This document shows, piece after piece, positions 11,428 through 23,883 of a stretch of 64,000 nt of DNA (the stretch's first letter is position 1; each line of letters starts with the position of its first letter). The notes beneath the pieces were generated by a model that was not told the DNA's origin, did no database searches, and saw nothing but the letters and a program-made list of their open reading frames with translations. The stretch is from Chrysopilus asiliformis (taxonomy: Eukaryota > Arthropoda > Insecta > Diptera > Rhagionidae). A program made the position numbers and the translations under genes. The stretch spans positions 90,993,491 through 91,057,490 of the forward strand of contig OZ035961.1 of NCBI GenBank assembly GCA_964034945.1. Reading direction: 5' to 3'.

Positions 11428-11459
11428 CCTTAGATCGGATAGCCAAGAAAAAGGGTAAA

Positions 11460-14400
11460 AGCATATCTCTTATTAAATTTTGTTATTGAAGATTTAAAGC
11501 TCTTCCCAAAAGAAAGCTTTCGCTCAAGGGCGTGGAATTTCGCTCAAGGGCGTGGGGGGCGTGGAATTACTCAAAAAGTTAGATTTTTTTTTGAAAATCT
11601 TTTGGTTTCATTGTAACCTAAGTGACTTAAAATGTAACACCATTGCAAGTTTCACTCCTTTTTTTAACCTTGCTAGATTCCAAATTCGAAAAAAATATTG
11701 AAAAATGTTGGTGCCCCAATTTACAGAGGTTTTTGTCTGGAAATTTTGGGGTCAAAGTGTTTTTTTTTTTTCTAAAAATTCAAATGGAAACCGTTAAAGG
11801 TATTTTTTAAAGTTCAAATAAAAAACATTAATGGGAAAGCGGTTATAACAACGTACTGGATATAACGAAGAAATTTTGCGTCTTAAAGAATATCGTTTTA
11901 AACTTATTTATGTCTAGATCTGTGGCGGCCACATTTTAACAATTTATTAATCTCTCAGATTTAAAAATCACAGTTCATTAAAGTATCAAAAATAAATAAA
12001 TAAAAATATATCGAGAAATAGGTGTCTATAACTTAATTTTCTATTCAAATTTTCTACAGTCAAAGAAAATAGTCATAAAATAATTTTCACCAGATTGAAT
12101 TGAAACGATCGTGTGATTGCCGTAAATGTCATAAAATCGAAAAATTTCAATAGTCTTTGGTTGACTTTTATGACGGAACTGTTTGTTTCTTTCAACATTA
12201 ATTTTATGATTTTCATATATTTATATTTTTTTTACGATACCGCTGCGATTTCTATATAAAGGTGAAGCCAAAAATTTAGCTTTCCTTAAGGAACTTTACG
12301 ATTCAAGAAAATTTCGCATTTCTTACTGTTTTTATAACACCGGACCAATCAAAATTGCAAATTATGACTAATAAATTTGAAAGGAAATATTTACAACTTG
12401 TTTTTGTCTCATTTTTGTATGTTTAAAATTCAGAAGCGATTTTTTTTAACCGCGTTCGGCGGTTTAAACTTCGAAAAATCTTTCTTAGCATTTTCGATGT
12501 TGTAATATGGAAATGTGGGCCTAAATTTGCATGGTTTATCATTTAAATGGTAAAATTCTCACATTCGGTGTTAACGGCACTAAATGCCGATAGTTGGATG
12601 GTGGAAATGTTGAACTTATGGGGCCATAGATCAAATTTGATCGTGGATAATTTTTATTTCAGAGATATGCGCCCGTATCTCTGGATTATGTAGTAAAAAT
12701 AATCAAATTTTATGGTTTGTAATTTTTCAAGAAAAAAAAAATAAAGTCCGTAGAAATTCATCTTTTTTAATGGTTATTTTAAACAGGTGAAACTTTCGAT
12801 CTCAAACGTGTTTTATCGACCTTTTCTCAGGTGATCGTGTTGATCATTCAAAATTTAAAAAGTTGCGCTTTTCCCTAATTGATCGTTGCCAAAAAAGGTT
12901 TTGCAAATTTTTATAAAAGATTTTTTTCAGAAAACACGCTTGATTGATTTCCGTGTTTTTAAATAAAATAAAAAAAACTCTCATGGCTAAAAAATTGACT
13001 AATGATCAATTCCCGAGTAATGTCGATCAGTTTACTACTACCATTTATGGATCGATCACTCTGGATTGGCCGGGAATTTTCCTCCAGATAGATTAGGATC
13101 GTGATCGGTGCACATAATTAAAGAACCTCAACTTGATTGGGAAGTAGACGAGTTACCTGCGAACACATATGTAACGATGATCGTATGTTATGCAATCACG
13201 ATCATTATTCTAGGTTTTGTGTAATCATCAACTAAGAAAGTTCTATCAAGTTAAGACATTAGAGATGGTTAGTTAGTTTTTTTTTGTCTATTGTAGAAAT
13301 TGGAAACGAGTTCTACAAATTAGTCAAATGATTTGTTTTCCTCGGAGTAAGTTGATTGGGAAGGTAATAATTGCATTATTAATGCACCTGTCATAGTTTC
13401 AAATACTGGTAATCAATTCTGAGCGGAAATCTGATTACTAATTATGGTTTGGGTTTTTTTTGGAAGATTTTTGAAGAAAATATTGGTATTTTGATCCCAA
13501 AATCATTAGGATTACTTTAGCTTCCAAAGGAGCACAAAACGTTGTAAAGTGGTCGTTGCGACTTTAATTCGTGCTTTTAAGGTTGCAATAACCACTTTTC
13601 GATCATTGGGGTTACTTGAGTTAGCTTATGTTCTACTGTAAATTAAAAAAATATTAATATATACAGTAGTTTTCGCTTGCTTCCATATTCACACCCATTT
13701 AGCGACAAAAATGTTGCAAAAAGTGGGCAATAATATCACCGCCGTTTTTCTCCCCCCCTCCCCTTCGTTACACTTTTTGATGAGATATAATTGAAAAAAA
13801 TACGCCGCAGGTAAAAATATAAAATTTAGAGCAGTAAATAGACTGGAAATGAGGTCTAGAAATTTTATATCGATTCGTGCCAGTCGTTACCGGCGACTTT
13901 GAAGACTCTTGGGTTAAGAAAATGTGGATTTACCGGAGGTATTTTTTCTAGCATATATTATAGATAGTTCGACCACCACCATCAAATCCAGGCCTGAACC
14001 TTGTAATACAAGGGGAAAAAACTTCAACTTGTTGAGAGAAACAAATAATTTGGGACAAATTTTTGTGATATTCTTTGTTCGACTATTCAAAAGACATGAC
14101 CAAAATTTCGGCGCAATCGGCCGATTTGTTATTGGGTCAGAGCTTTAAGGAGCTCTAGTTTTTTCTCTATAATATTGAAAATTGATATTTTTTTTCGTCA
14201 GATAAGCATGAGGGAAGAATTAAATAAATCAGAATTTTTCACAATTTGTGTTGAATTTCTGAGTTATGTTTGAAAAGAAAAGACAAAAAATCAAGAGAAA
14301 AAATCTCATGAAAACGACTAACCCTTACACGCTTTTAAAATCTGTAACGTGGAAAGAAATCACTTGCCCGATTAAGCTGAAATTTCGGATCGAGGCCTAT

Positions 14401-14513
14401 AAGAAAGGGATCAAACGGAAGAAAAAAAATTGGCCCTAATTATGTGGTTGTTTTCGTTCATTGCCGGTTAGCTTTAAACCTCCATCCAAGTACCTTTTAT
14501 CCAAGTATCATAA
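11460..14513. other. Three kilobases of AT-rich sequence, no gene recognised
   Basis: No splice-bounded frame is seen. There is a 21-bp duplication, TTTCGCTCAAGGGCGTGGAA, around 11518..11560. GATCG/TGATCA words cluster between 12820 and 13210. At 13530..13605 is a GTTGTAAAGTGGTCGTTGCG segment related to 14515. Confidence 0.4.
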
Positions 14514-14620
14514 AAGGTTGTAAAGACGTCGTGGCGACCTTAAAGTCACGAAATTAAATACGCGACGACCGTTTTGCGACCGTTTCGCGACCGTTTTGCG
14601 ACCGTTTGTGCTTTTTGAGA
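14514..14620. repeat. Small element with 12-bp tandem units GCGACCGTTTTG
   Basis: It begins AAAGGTTGTAAAGACGTCGT and GGCGACC, then GCGACCGTTTTGCGACCGTT with four units of about 12 bp up to 14612. A relative without the array lies at 13530..13605. Confidence 0.6.
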
Positions 14621-14689
14621 TGTACTATACTGTCTTATTGTCACATCAATTGCACGTCATTAGACACCAAGAAACTCCATATTTGGGGT

Positions 14690-15215
14690 TTATAGCTATG
14701 GTGACCATACTTCCCGGAATCGCCGGGACAGTCCCGGATTTGGGCATGCTGATCTGGTATCCCAGAAACTAAACTTTTGTCCCGGATTTTTCAATTTAGG
14801 GTTATAATTTATAAAACGCTAGAAAAAAAGATCACACAAATGCAAAAAATTACAAGCGTTTTTTCGACGATTGCCAAAAGGCGAATATTTCAAAATATTT
14901 CGCTTATGTCACTTTTATCGTTATCAGTATTTTTACAATTTCCGTTGGCATTATTTTTGGAATGTAAAGAGCGCGAAAAATTAAGTTAATTTTAGTTTGG
15001 GACTGTCAGCTCTTGATTTAAATATTTATCCTGTAAGAAAATTCACCTGCGGCACATACTTTTGAATTCTTTTTCTTTGGTTTGCGTAAAAATATTGGTT
15101 TTTGGTACAATTTTGTTGTTTCGTTGGTGTTCTGTTTCAGCAATCCAAAACCACACCCCCTCCCCCTACCACGTTACCTTACCAGATTGACACACAAAAA
15201 ATATGGTCATCCTTT
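14690..15215 (+). repeat. Interspersed repeat R2, copy 2, with both ends
   Basis: It starts ATGGTGACCATACTTCCCGG and ends AATATGGTCATCC, so GGTGACCATA and its inverted form close the element. It contains the AACTTTTGTCCCGGATTTTT block, GTAAAGAGCGCGAAAAATTA, the CACCTGCGGC core and a CCCCCTCCCCC tract. It is the most complete copy seen and suggests a roughly 0.5-kb inverted-repeat element. Confidence 0.75.
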
Positions 15216-16347
15216 AAAAAATATTTAAAATTCAATCTATTTATCTTGATAATATCATTAATGGAACTAAGAGCGGTTTGCACCAACGAAACTTAGCAAC
15301 TTATGTCGAACTTAATTTTGTTAAGTGCCAAAATTTCTATGGTTTAAGAAGGCTAAGCATAACTTAAATAGTTATGACTTGTATCAGCACACGGGCCTGA
15401 ATTACATACTTTTGCGAAGACATTTTTTCTATAAAACATGTCTAATGTCTATCTTCTAAGAAATATCCAAGGAAGTGCTAGACAGAATATAATCAAGTCA
15501 TTTTCTGAGATTTTTTCTCAACTTTTAATTGTTAGAACGCTACAGAGATTTCACAATAATCCTCACCGTTGGTGGTATGATCGCGACTTGATCCTTGGGG
15601 CTATAATATCACATCTATAGGTAGTCTTAGGTATAGAATAAAAATGGCTAGGAGATCTGTCTAGGATTTGATCGACGGTTGTCTTCTATGGGAATTTATT
15701 TGCAATCCATCAATATCTTATCATGTCAATGAATCAGTATGACATGCTATGTGAATATTATCTGGATTGTAAAATCCATACCTCAGTAAGTACGACTTCG
15801 AGTACATCGTCGTAAGCTTACAACTGAACAAAAGTTGTTTTTCTGCTGGTTTTTTGATCGTGTCTCGGTGTTTGGTAAATGTTGCTATCAATCATATCAT
15901 TGCCTTATTGAACCAGTTTTTTTTTCAATTGAACTTCCGAAGATCATTACTCAGTGTCATGATCAGTTTGCGAAATTGTTCAATAAATGCATAAAGGGTA
16001 TAAGATCGATTAGCATGATACCGATCAGTGATGCGTCTGCGTATAAAACTTTGTACCTTTGGATTGTTTTATGCCGAGTACCTCAAGGTAAACATAGCAG
16101 TATCAAAAGACAGATTGGCTGATCTAATATCAGAGTGAAAATCATTTAATGTGGCGTGCCAAAAGGTAAGTGATATTGGAACCTACATATCACTGATATT
16201 CCGCGGTTATAAACACAGAAACTACACAAAAAAATACTCATTTCTTAGGTCTGCGAGTGCTCTTAATCCGCATTTCAATGTGTTACGGACATAAGTTTCA
16301 ATCTGTCAAATGCGCGGCACCACAATTGAAAATGGGTTCTCCGTAGG
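15216..16347. other. Intergenic sequence, no recognised gene
   Basis: Frames at 15438..15620 and 15835..16122 (plus) are ordinary for this base composition and carry no recognisable motif. Confidence 0.35.
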
Positions 16348-16680
16348 CTACTCTAGATCTGGAAGATTTCTCTGCAACACGCCTGGGTAGCTCTGAGGTT
16401 CAATTCGAAGCTGCATGATCAGATGAAATCTTAATTGAAAGCCACGAATTGAAATCGCAACAACAGCAAATGATCGTCGCTCTAGGAGACCTTCGTGATC
16501 GTTTCCATCGATAAGAAAATTGACTTTGTGCATTTGGCAAACGAACAAACGATTTACAATAATATTAGTTACAAAATAAATTCTATCATAAAATTGTAAC
16601 CATTTAAGTATATGGGAGATGCGATGGTGAACAAGAACGGGCTGCAATTCAACTAACTGACAATTTCTACGATAGATCAT
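16348..16680 (-). CDS. 110-codon open frame, unrecognised, weak candidate
   Basis: It starts at ATG 16680 and reads through mixed residues (QPVLVHHRISHILKWLQF, HEGLLERRSFAVVAISI). The plus strand of the same stretch also holds a glutamine-rich frame fragment (ESHELKSQQQQMIVALGDL) broken by stops, which may be the decayed coding strand. No domain recognised. Either could be a fragment of an old transposon or exon. Confidence 0.2.
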   Translation of the reverse strand: MIYRRNCQLVELQPVLVHHRISHILKWLQFYDRIYFVTNIIVNRLFVCQMHKVNFLIDGNDHEGLLERRSFAVVAISIRGFQLRFHLIMQLRIEPQSYPGVLQRNLPDLE

Positions 16681-17419
16681 TGATGAAAAAAAAACTTTAA
16701 TCTATTAGGAGATAATAATAAATAATAAATTTGAAATATCTATTAGATATTTCTTGAATTCAATTTAAATTTTATATAGAAGATATTTTGCTATTGAAAA
16801 AGATCAAATTTATTGATTTTTGATTGCGACTAGCGTAATTTGCGACTAGCGAAACATCAAATTTTATTTTTGTTTGTCTTTCAGAGATGCGTTTTCATAA
16901 AAAGATAAAGTTTGATACTAAGTAAAGTAAGACCCCTTTTCCAACTCATTAGGGGTAGTTTATAAAATATCACACGCTAATTTTCGACTTTCCGTCTCGA
17001 TCCCCTCCCCTTCGTTACGCTTTTTGATGAGATATTAGTGGGTAAAATTTTTTCTAGAGTTGTGAGCTTTCTAATGGTGAAAACCGGATCGAAATCCCTT
17101 TAGAATTATAGAAGATAACAGAACAGGGGTTTACTGGGAACGGGGTGTGTGAATATCAATTGTCGAAAAATTTCCCGAAGGATTAACTTTTCTTATGGCG
17201 GAAATCGGGTTCAAATCCCTACAACGACTCAAGAAACATTAGGAGAGGGGCAAGAAGGAAGAAGAATTTTGAAAAATATCTATTGTATGTTAAGGATAAC
17301 AATTTTTTTGTAAATCCGTGACAGATGATCGGTTGGGGCAGGGGTGAGGAAGGAAAATTTTTTAACGCCTTTAATTGAATCGTAAAGTATTCAAGAAAGC
17401 AAAGCGGCGCACGTGAAAA
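16681..17419. other. AT-rich DNA with a degraded MITE-like piece
   Basis: Around 16950..17036 the sequence GGGGTAGTTTATAAAATATC followed by CCCCTCCCCTTCGTTACGCT resembles the 9029 element and a fragment at 13745. No gene is seen. Confidence 0.35.
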
Positions 17420-17760
17420 CACTGTGTATTGCCCCCTCCCCCTCCTCCCTGCTCTTAAAAAAGGAAGTTATTGTTTCTTTAGTAGGCAGTACAAATTGCG
17501 CCGCAGACAAAATTTTGGAGAAGAAAAATCTCATAATCGAAAAATTTATATTAAATGCGCCGCAGGTGAAATTTATTTCAAGATGAATGCACTAGAGGCA
17601 GAAATGTTTCAAGAAATTGTGCCGTGGGTAAAATTTCTCAGGTTTCTCGACCTAATCGAATAAAACGTGACAAAAGTTTAGTTTCCGGGATGCTGGGACA
17701 ACGTTTTTGAACCTGGGACCGTGACGACTAATCCGGATCGTATGGTAAACTTACCAAATT
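17420..17760 (-). repeat. Interspersed repeat R2, copy 3, reversed
   Basis: A CCCCCTCCCCCTCCTCCC tract, then two GCGCCGCAG core copies at about 17500 and 17557, then AAAGTTTAGTTTCCGGGATG and a closing CGTATGGTAAACTT. The order is the reverse of copies 1 and 2. Confidence 0.7.
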
Positions 17761-19489
17761 CACTCTCCATGGTACCTTGAACTTAACGGTAAAATCACAT
17801 TGAAATTGGTTCAGTAGTTTTTGAATTTTGTCACAGAAAAACTGATTTTTTTCTATAAAATTTGGAACAATCGGCAGAAATTCGCATTTCATTAAAATAT
17901 GTTGGTTGGAAAAAATTCGACGGTTTGAAATTTTCTATCACGATTTTGTATATGTTTTCAGTTTTATAGAATACCATTTTCATTGTATGAAAATGAATAG
18001 AATTTTTCAGGTCAACATAATACCGGAAAAGTTTTTATGCTTGAAAATGTTTCTAAACAATCACTGATCTTCGTCTCTCGCCTCGCCGAACTTATTATGA
18101 AATGTTTTGATTAAAACCTGGTTTTTATTAAAATTCCTGCCTATCTTTTGGCATAAATCTGACGATCTGATCGCAAGATCTTCTTCTGATCACAATCAAA
18201 AACATAAAAAAAAACACACTTTAGCACCTTTTAAACGTTGATAATGGCGTCACAAGCCACAAAATCGATGTGTTTATGATTATAGTGTGTTAATAAGTAT
18301 AAAAAAGAAAAATTATAGCATAAATAGATAACGATGAATCATTTATTCAACCGTTAGAACCTTTGTCCGATCACTAGAACTCAATCAAAATGATAGGAGA
18401 ATTAAAAAAAAAAATCCCAACCACAAAAAATAATGATTTTCCAGTTATAGTCGAATCTTAAAAAAACGATCGAAATCGTCCAAGATCTTTTGTTGGTCGC
18501 ATATTTCTCCGACAGCGAATCGATCGATCCAAGAAAGACCCAATTTATAATAAAAATTCCAATCTAAACTAAGTTTCGGTAGTTTTCAGTTATTTAAGAT
18601 CGAACTTATCAAAAAATATGGACCTGATTTCCATACGAAAGGCTTCGATACACAAAATAAATATAATAAAAGTCGCCTATATTCATTTCTTAATATGCTG
18701 TTTTTAGTTTCGGTTTTTCTCAACATATTTTTGTTTTTTGTTTTTTTTTTCTCTCGAATTGGTTTGTGATTGTTAACCAAAGACAATATCGTGATTAACA
18801 TAAAATATTAATGTTGTTGTCTAGAGGTGGGCTAGGATAGAAATTCTTTAGGAGGCACAAAACAAACGACGATTCATGCATTTTAAAAATGGTCATAATG
18901 GAAATTGTCCCCGATTTAATAGTCCCGCGGGGAAGAAATTAAACCCCGGCTTTCTTAATTCCCTCCTTAGGTACTTTTCTTGTAGGCGATGATCGCGATC
19001 TTCATCAAAAAATTTAAAAAAGTCAATATGCGCTCTTATATGTGCTTGGTCGAAGGGTTAAAAGACATGAGGTTCCACTGGGTGCACTGTAGGCACCCGT
19101 TTTGTACTCTTCTAGATCGCAGCTTGGAATTTGAATCTTGAATCTAAAAAAACCGTTCCCGAGTTTGTATTGTTGCATGTGTTTTATATCCAACTGTCGA
19201 TAGAATGGATTCCAATGCGTTGTCTTCCATCGACACGGCGATAAAATATTTTCGATATTTTCAATTGCGACAACAATTTCCAGCTAAATGTAATAATATT
19301 ATTCTCCAATCGTAGTCGAAATCCATGTAGGTAGGCAGATTGTGGCAAACAGGCACCATAGGAAAAGGTGAACATAATCACACTTTTTCATTCTATCTGC
19401 ACATGGTCGCGATCAATGCCTTTTTCACGTTTCTTACACGGAATTTTTTCTTACTTTTATTTATTTATTTTTTTTTTGAAATTTCTTCG
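17761..19489. other. Intergenic AT-rich DNA
   Basis: No gene recognised. Near 17815 the phrase GGTTCAGTAGTTTTTGAATT is related to the R4 repeat family. GATC words are frequent between 18160 and 18550. Confidence 0.4.
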
Positions 19490-19890
19490 ATCACTTTTTC
19501 ACTTTTGCAATTATTTCAAATATTTGCATTTGGCACGATCAAACACTGAATTTTACACCAAAGATCGTTGAAATATTGGAATTCCACAAAAATCGCGCGA
19601 TCACCACATGGCGAGAAAAATGCGTTCGATCGTCCAGGAACCGCCAAGACGGAAATAGCGCATCGATTCGATCGATTAAAGGTGCAGGGTGGCTTCTTCT
19701 TAACGAACTACGATCAACACAAACTCAAAACTTCGATACAACGCGATCTTCTGCAGAGGTACCTGAAACAGGTGCAACCGATCGCGATCACGTTTCCTTT
19801 GTCACTGACACCTCGATCGGTTCGAATCGGGCTTGTTTACCTGGCTGAATACCTTCACAAATTAACTATCGTATGGCAGTAAGGTAGGTT
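19490..19890. other. CG-rich unique patch, possible 5' exon or promoter
   Basis: This patch is clearly richer in G, C and CpG than its surroundings and holds at least nine CGATCG/GCGATC/GATCGCG words. Open frames exist on the plus strand (19568..19882) but the protein text has no recognisable motif. On the minus strand a CCAG|GTAAAC donor-like site lies at 19839..19848; on the plus strand GGCA|GTAAGG ends near 19880. It could be an untranslated first exon or a regulatory island. A direct link with the 7787..8739 gene (same direction if minus) is only speculation. Confidence 0.3.
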
Positions 19891-20099
19891 GAATGAAATT
19901 CGTGCGTGGTTTTGTGCGCGACTGTTCATAGGCAATTTCAGAAGAGTATTTAAAGAATTCAGAAAAAAAACATTTTTTTTAAATTTTTAGGTTTTGCTCG
20001 GTCAAAGATGCCTATTTTTTTTATTATGAAATTGAATTTCTACCACTTAGGGACTACAGTATTGGGGTTAAATTTTGGGTAACCAGCAACGTGATCATG

Positions 20100-20350
20100 T
20101 TTTTTTGGAAAGTCCAGGCTAAATTACCGGAGGGGAGGAATGAGGAAAAGGATATTTTTAATAATCCTGCGTTGCGAAAAAAATACGCTGGAGGCAGAAA
20201 TACTTCGAAAAAATGCTCCGCAGGCGAAAATTTTCAGGTTTTAAGACAAAATTGAATAATTTGGGATAAAAATATATTTTCTGCGATGACGGGAATAACA
20301 TGCCTATATCTGAGACGGTCCCGGATAATCCAGTACGGATAGTCACAATA
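20100..20350 (-). repeat. Interspersed repeat R2, copy 4, reversed and truncated
   Basis: AGGGGAGGAATGAGG, then GCTCCGCAGGCGAAAATTTT, then GACGGTCCCGGATAATCC near the end, in reversed order relative to copy 2. Confidence 0.65.
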
Positions 20351-21000
20351 TTTTATATTGTTGATTTAGTGTGAAGAGGGGGTGGTTTTAACGGTAGTTA
20401 TGGCGGGAACAAGGGGTGGAAGTTTTCGTTGCAGAAATATTTTTCCATTGACTTTTATACTTCCGAGGTGACCCCACATATTTAGATTCCGAATATTTAA
20501 CAATTATTCCAAACAAAAGCCTGTTATTTGCCGGTAGTCTAACTAAAGGTTACAAGATTTTCCTTTGAAAAGAACTACACCAAAACAAACACAGAAAATC
20601 TCTTAAGAAAATGAAAGAATGAAAACATTTCTTGGGTGCTACGATACGGTGTGCTGTTGGTTAGGCTAATCGAGTTGATATCGCTAAGTGAATGAAATAC
20701 GCTTAAGAGAAAATTCACCTGAGTTAACCAAATTCTCTTTTTTGATATTCTGCGCGCCAATAAAATTTAAACTCGACTCAAGGAATAAGCCCAGAGGCCT
20801 TTCAATACAAGATTTTGTGGAATTTTCACAATTTTTTATTGTGAAATTTGTTGGAAATGAAGAAATAAAAAGGTTTCGGACAATTTTTTTTGACGTTTCG
20901 ACTATTAAAAAACCACGGAACTAAAAAATAACCTCCAAAAATCATGGCGGCATAAAACCTTTGCTAGAAAAATGCAACTAAAAAAACTGATAACTTCTTA
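20351..21000. other. Intergenic sequence without recognised gene
   Basis: Short frames on both strands, no motif or splice support. Confidence 0.4.
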
Positions 21001-21095
21001 AAATTGGCATGGTCAACCAAAATAATGAAGACACGTTGATCGTCAATGGAAAATTGGCATAGTCAACGAAAATAATGAAGACAAGTTCATTTACC
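21001..21095. repeat. Tandem duplication, 50-bp period
   Basis: AAATTGGCATGGTCAACCAA at 21001 recurs at 21051 with two differences, and both are followed by AATAATGAAGACA. There are almost two units. Confidence 0.85.
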
Positions 21096-21385
21096 ATCGA
21101 TTTTGAACATGTCCTAATTATAGCACAGATTCCTACTACAAATAGGAATATCCGAGACGTTTTTGGTAATGACTTCCAAATAAAAGAGTAAATCATGCCA
21201 AAAAATAGGAAATTTTCCCAAAATTATAGGACTAATGCCTTATTTTTAGGGAATTATTGCAGAAGAGGCCGCCGTCTCGTTATTCCTATTTGGATTTAAC
21301 TCCGTGCACGCTAACGATTGACCGTCAAGGATTTTCGACAAGCAATGTCGTGTAGATATCCGAAAAACTGCCAATGTATTGATAG

Positions 21386-22800
21386 TTGATGGTCAACACT
21401 TTTATGGTTGATGAATATTTACTTTCCTCTGCTATAGAGGGAAAGTATTGTAATCAAGATGGAGACAACTCGAGAACGAGGGCAAATAGAAACTTTCTAA
21501 TCATACGGAATCGGTCTGCCTATCGGTCTGCCTGTCTGTCTGTCTGTCTGTCTGTCGGTCTGTCTGTCGGTCTGTCTGTCTGTCTGTCTGTTGGTCTGTC
21601 GGTCTGTCTGTCTGTCGGTCTGTCGGTCTGTCGGTCTGTCTTTCTGTCGGTCTGTCTGTCTGTCGGTCTCTCTGTCGGTCTGTCTGTCGGTCTATCTGTC
21701 GGCAGTCTGTCTGTCTGTCTGTTGGTCTGTCGGTCTGTCTGTCTGTCGGTCTGTCGGTCTGTCGGTCTGTCGGTCTGTCGGTCTGTCGGTCTGTCGGTCT
21801 GTCTGTCGGTCTGTCTGTCGGTCTGTCTGTCGGTCTGTCTGTCTGTCGGTCAGTCTGTCGGTCTGTCTGTCGGTCTGTCTGTCGGTCTGTCTGTCGGTCT
21901 GTCTGTCTGTCTGTCTGTTGGTCTGTCGGTCTGTCTGTCGGTCTGTCGGTCTGTCTGTCGGTCGGTCTGTCTGTCGGTCTATCTGTCGGCAGTCTGTCTG
22001 TCGGTCTGTCTGTCTGTCGGTCTGTCGGTCTGTCGGTCTGTCGGTCTGTCGGTCTGTCGGTCTGTCGGTCTGTCAGTCTGTCGGTCTGTCGGTCTGTCTG
22101 TTGGTCTGTCTGTCGGTCTGTCTGTCGGTCTGTCTGTCGCTCTGTCTGTCGGTCTGTCTGTCGGTCTGTCTGTCGGTCTGTCTGTCGGTCTGTCTGTCGG
22201 TCTGTCTGTCGGTCTGCCTGTCGGTCTGTCTGTCGGTCTGTCTGTCGGTCTGTCTCTCGGTCTGTCTCTCGGTCTGTCGGTCTGTCGGTCTGTCGGTCTG
22301 TCGGTCTGTCGGTCTGTCTGTCGGTCTGTCTGTCTGTCTGTCGATCTGTCAGTCTGGCGGTCTTGTCTCATGTGGATCTGTCGGTCGTCCGGTATGTCTG
22401 TCTGTCGGTCTGTCCGTTTCACGTATATTAAATAACTCGAGTTCGCGGTGAGATAAGGACCTGAAATTTTTTGTGAATGAGTTTTCAGAAAATCGTAGTT
22501 TTCTGCCAACTTTTGGAAAAGTACCGTTAGCTATAACGGGTATCTCACATACAATTCTTTTGAAAAAATACAGTTATTTGAAAATTTCTCGAGAACTATG
22601 TGCTTTTGGGAAAAATTAATACAACAAAATTTAAAGCATGTAAAATTTGTCATATTTTTGGCTTCACCGGCTTTTACGTTTCTCTAACGGTTTTCGAGAT
22701 ATTTGAAAAAATATTATTTTTTACATATTTATTCCGAAACTAAATATTACTGAGGAAAGTTTTGTGTTAATCACTTTTTATATGGTGCTTTCAATTAACC
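21386..22800 (+). repeat. Interspersed repeat R3, copy 1, carrying a giant tetranucleotide array
   Basis: The left flank AACTCGAGAACGAGGGCA and right flank (GTCCGTTTCACGTATATTAA, then GTAGTTTTCTGCCAACTTTT, TATAACGGGTATCTCA, ACTATGTGCTTTTGGG) are shared with 49215..50700. Parts recur at 30785..31025 and in reverse at 40640..41047. The family is thus non-coding and interspersed, and the array sits at the same internal site in both expanded copies. Confidence 0.8.
21515..22420 (+). repeat. Tetranucleotide array (TCTG/TCGG)n, about 0.9 kb
   Basis: A nearly unbroken 4-bp register of TCTG, TCGG and rare variants. In the last third (about 22100..22260) a 12-bp higher-order unit TCTGTCTGTCGG repeats many times. 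A register break, TCTATCTGTCGGCAGTCTGT, occurs twice, at 21691 and 21978. Long open frames on both strands (Leu-Ser-Val-Cys/Gly and Asp-Arg-Pro-Thr repeats) are artefacts. Confidence 0.97.
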
Positions 22801-23880
22801 CCTTAACATTTTTTTTTATTTTAGAAAAATTGTTTATTGATCTATCAACCTATCTTACAACCGTCTGCCACCGATCTTTCGCTATCTTCAGGCAGAAATA
22901 AATGGCTGACCTCAGTGTAACTTATAGTGATTATCAATCTTTGGCTTTAATCAGCCCATCAGCCGATCGTTTACAGACTCTCGATCACCTGCGATATTCA
23001 TCTAGACCTCAATCCTAGAATAAGACGTTCGCCCTAAGAAATCGATTTTCATCTGTTTCTTTCAATTTCCAGCTTCTTGCGTGGTAAATTTTAGTTCGTG
23101 GAGGATTTCCATTCATCGGCAACGCACTAAGACACAATTTGTCCTGGAACAAATTCAATGGAACAATTTGGATGGAACGTTTAAAAAAACTTTACTTGTC
23201 TATGAGATTTTATGTTTCCACAAGAAGAACGTTCTTATTTGGCAAAGGGGGATTCTCTGAACGTCTTCACGCCATTAATTATAAATTAATTTTTACGAGG
23301 GCGTAAGTTGCTATTAAAAATTAATTCGCTTTCATGTTTTAGGGGGTGGTAACGGTCTTCTAAGGTCAACCGCGACTACAGGAAAACACAACGATATCAA
23401 AGGGCAAAATGAATTTAGAGTGTTTTCTGGAAGAAAATGTTTTTCGTACCGAAAGTTTGGTGGGATTTTCTTGTACGTGTGAAGTTTTTCATCCCTTTTT
23501 TCTATTTGATACGTCTTAAGGTCCACTTTAATGGAAAAGTTTCTCAACATTCATGGATCCAGGATAAATTGAATAAAATTCTCGTCTCTATGATAGTAAA
23601 AATAATGTCGTAATTGTTGTAAACTTGAATTTTTGATCGCATTTCAAGCGCTACAACATTGAATTCAACAAGACACCATCGACTTGGAGGCTGAAATAAC
23701 ATCGACCTAACATGCCATTAATTAGAAATTCATGTTGCCTTTCATGGCCCTACAAAGTACAAAAATGTGTTACATTCGTCTAGTCCTTATCCACAACATT
23801 CCAACTATTCAATATCCAAGACCAAAATCACTAAATACTAAGAGTAGAGTCAATTCTCTGGGTTTAACGTTTGCCTGTGG
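22801..23880. other. Intergenic sequence, no recognised gene
   Basis: Only short frames are present. No repeat family recognised. Confidence 0.4.
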
Positions 23881-23883
23881 CGC

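Noticed and set aside
19800..19845. tRNA, because of a GGTTCGAATC B-box-like word
   Set aside because: No matching A-box, acceptor stem or cloverleaf could be built around it.
21508..22420. CRISPR array
   Set aside because: The repeat is a 4-bp tract without unique spacers, and the genome is eukaryotic.
21386..22509. Open frames of 349, 286 and 176 codons with Leu-Ser-Val-Cys/Gly or Asp-Arg-Pro-Thr repeats
   Set aside because: They are translations of a 4-bp simple repeat, which lacks stop codons in all frames on both strands.
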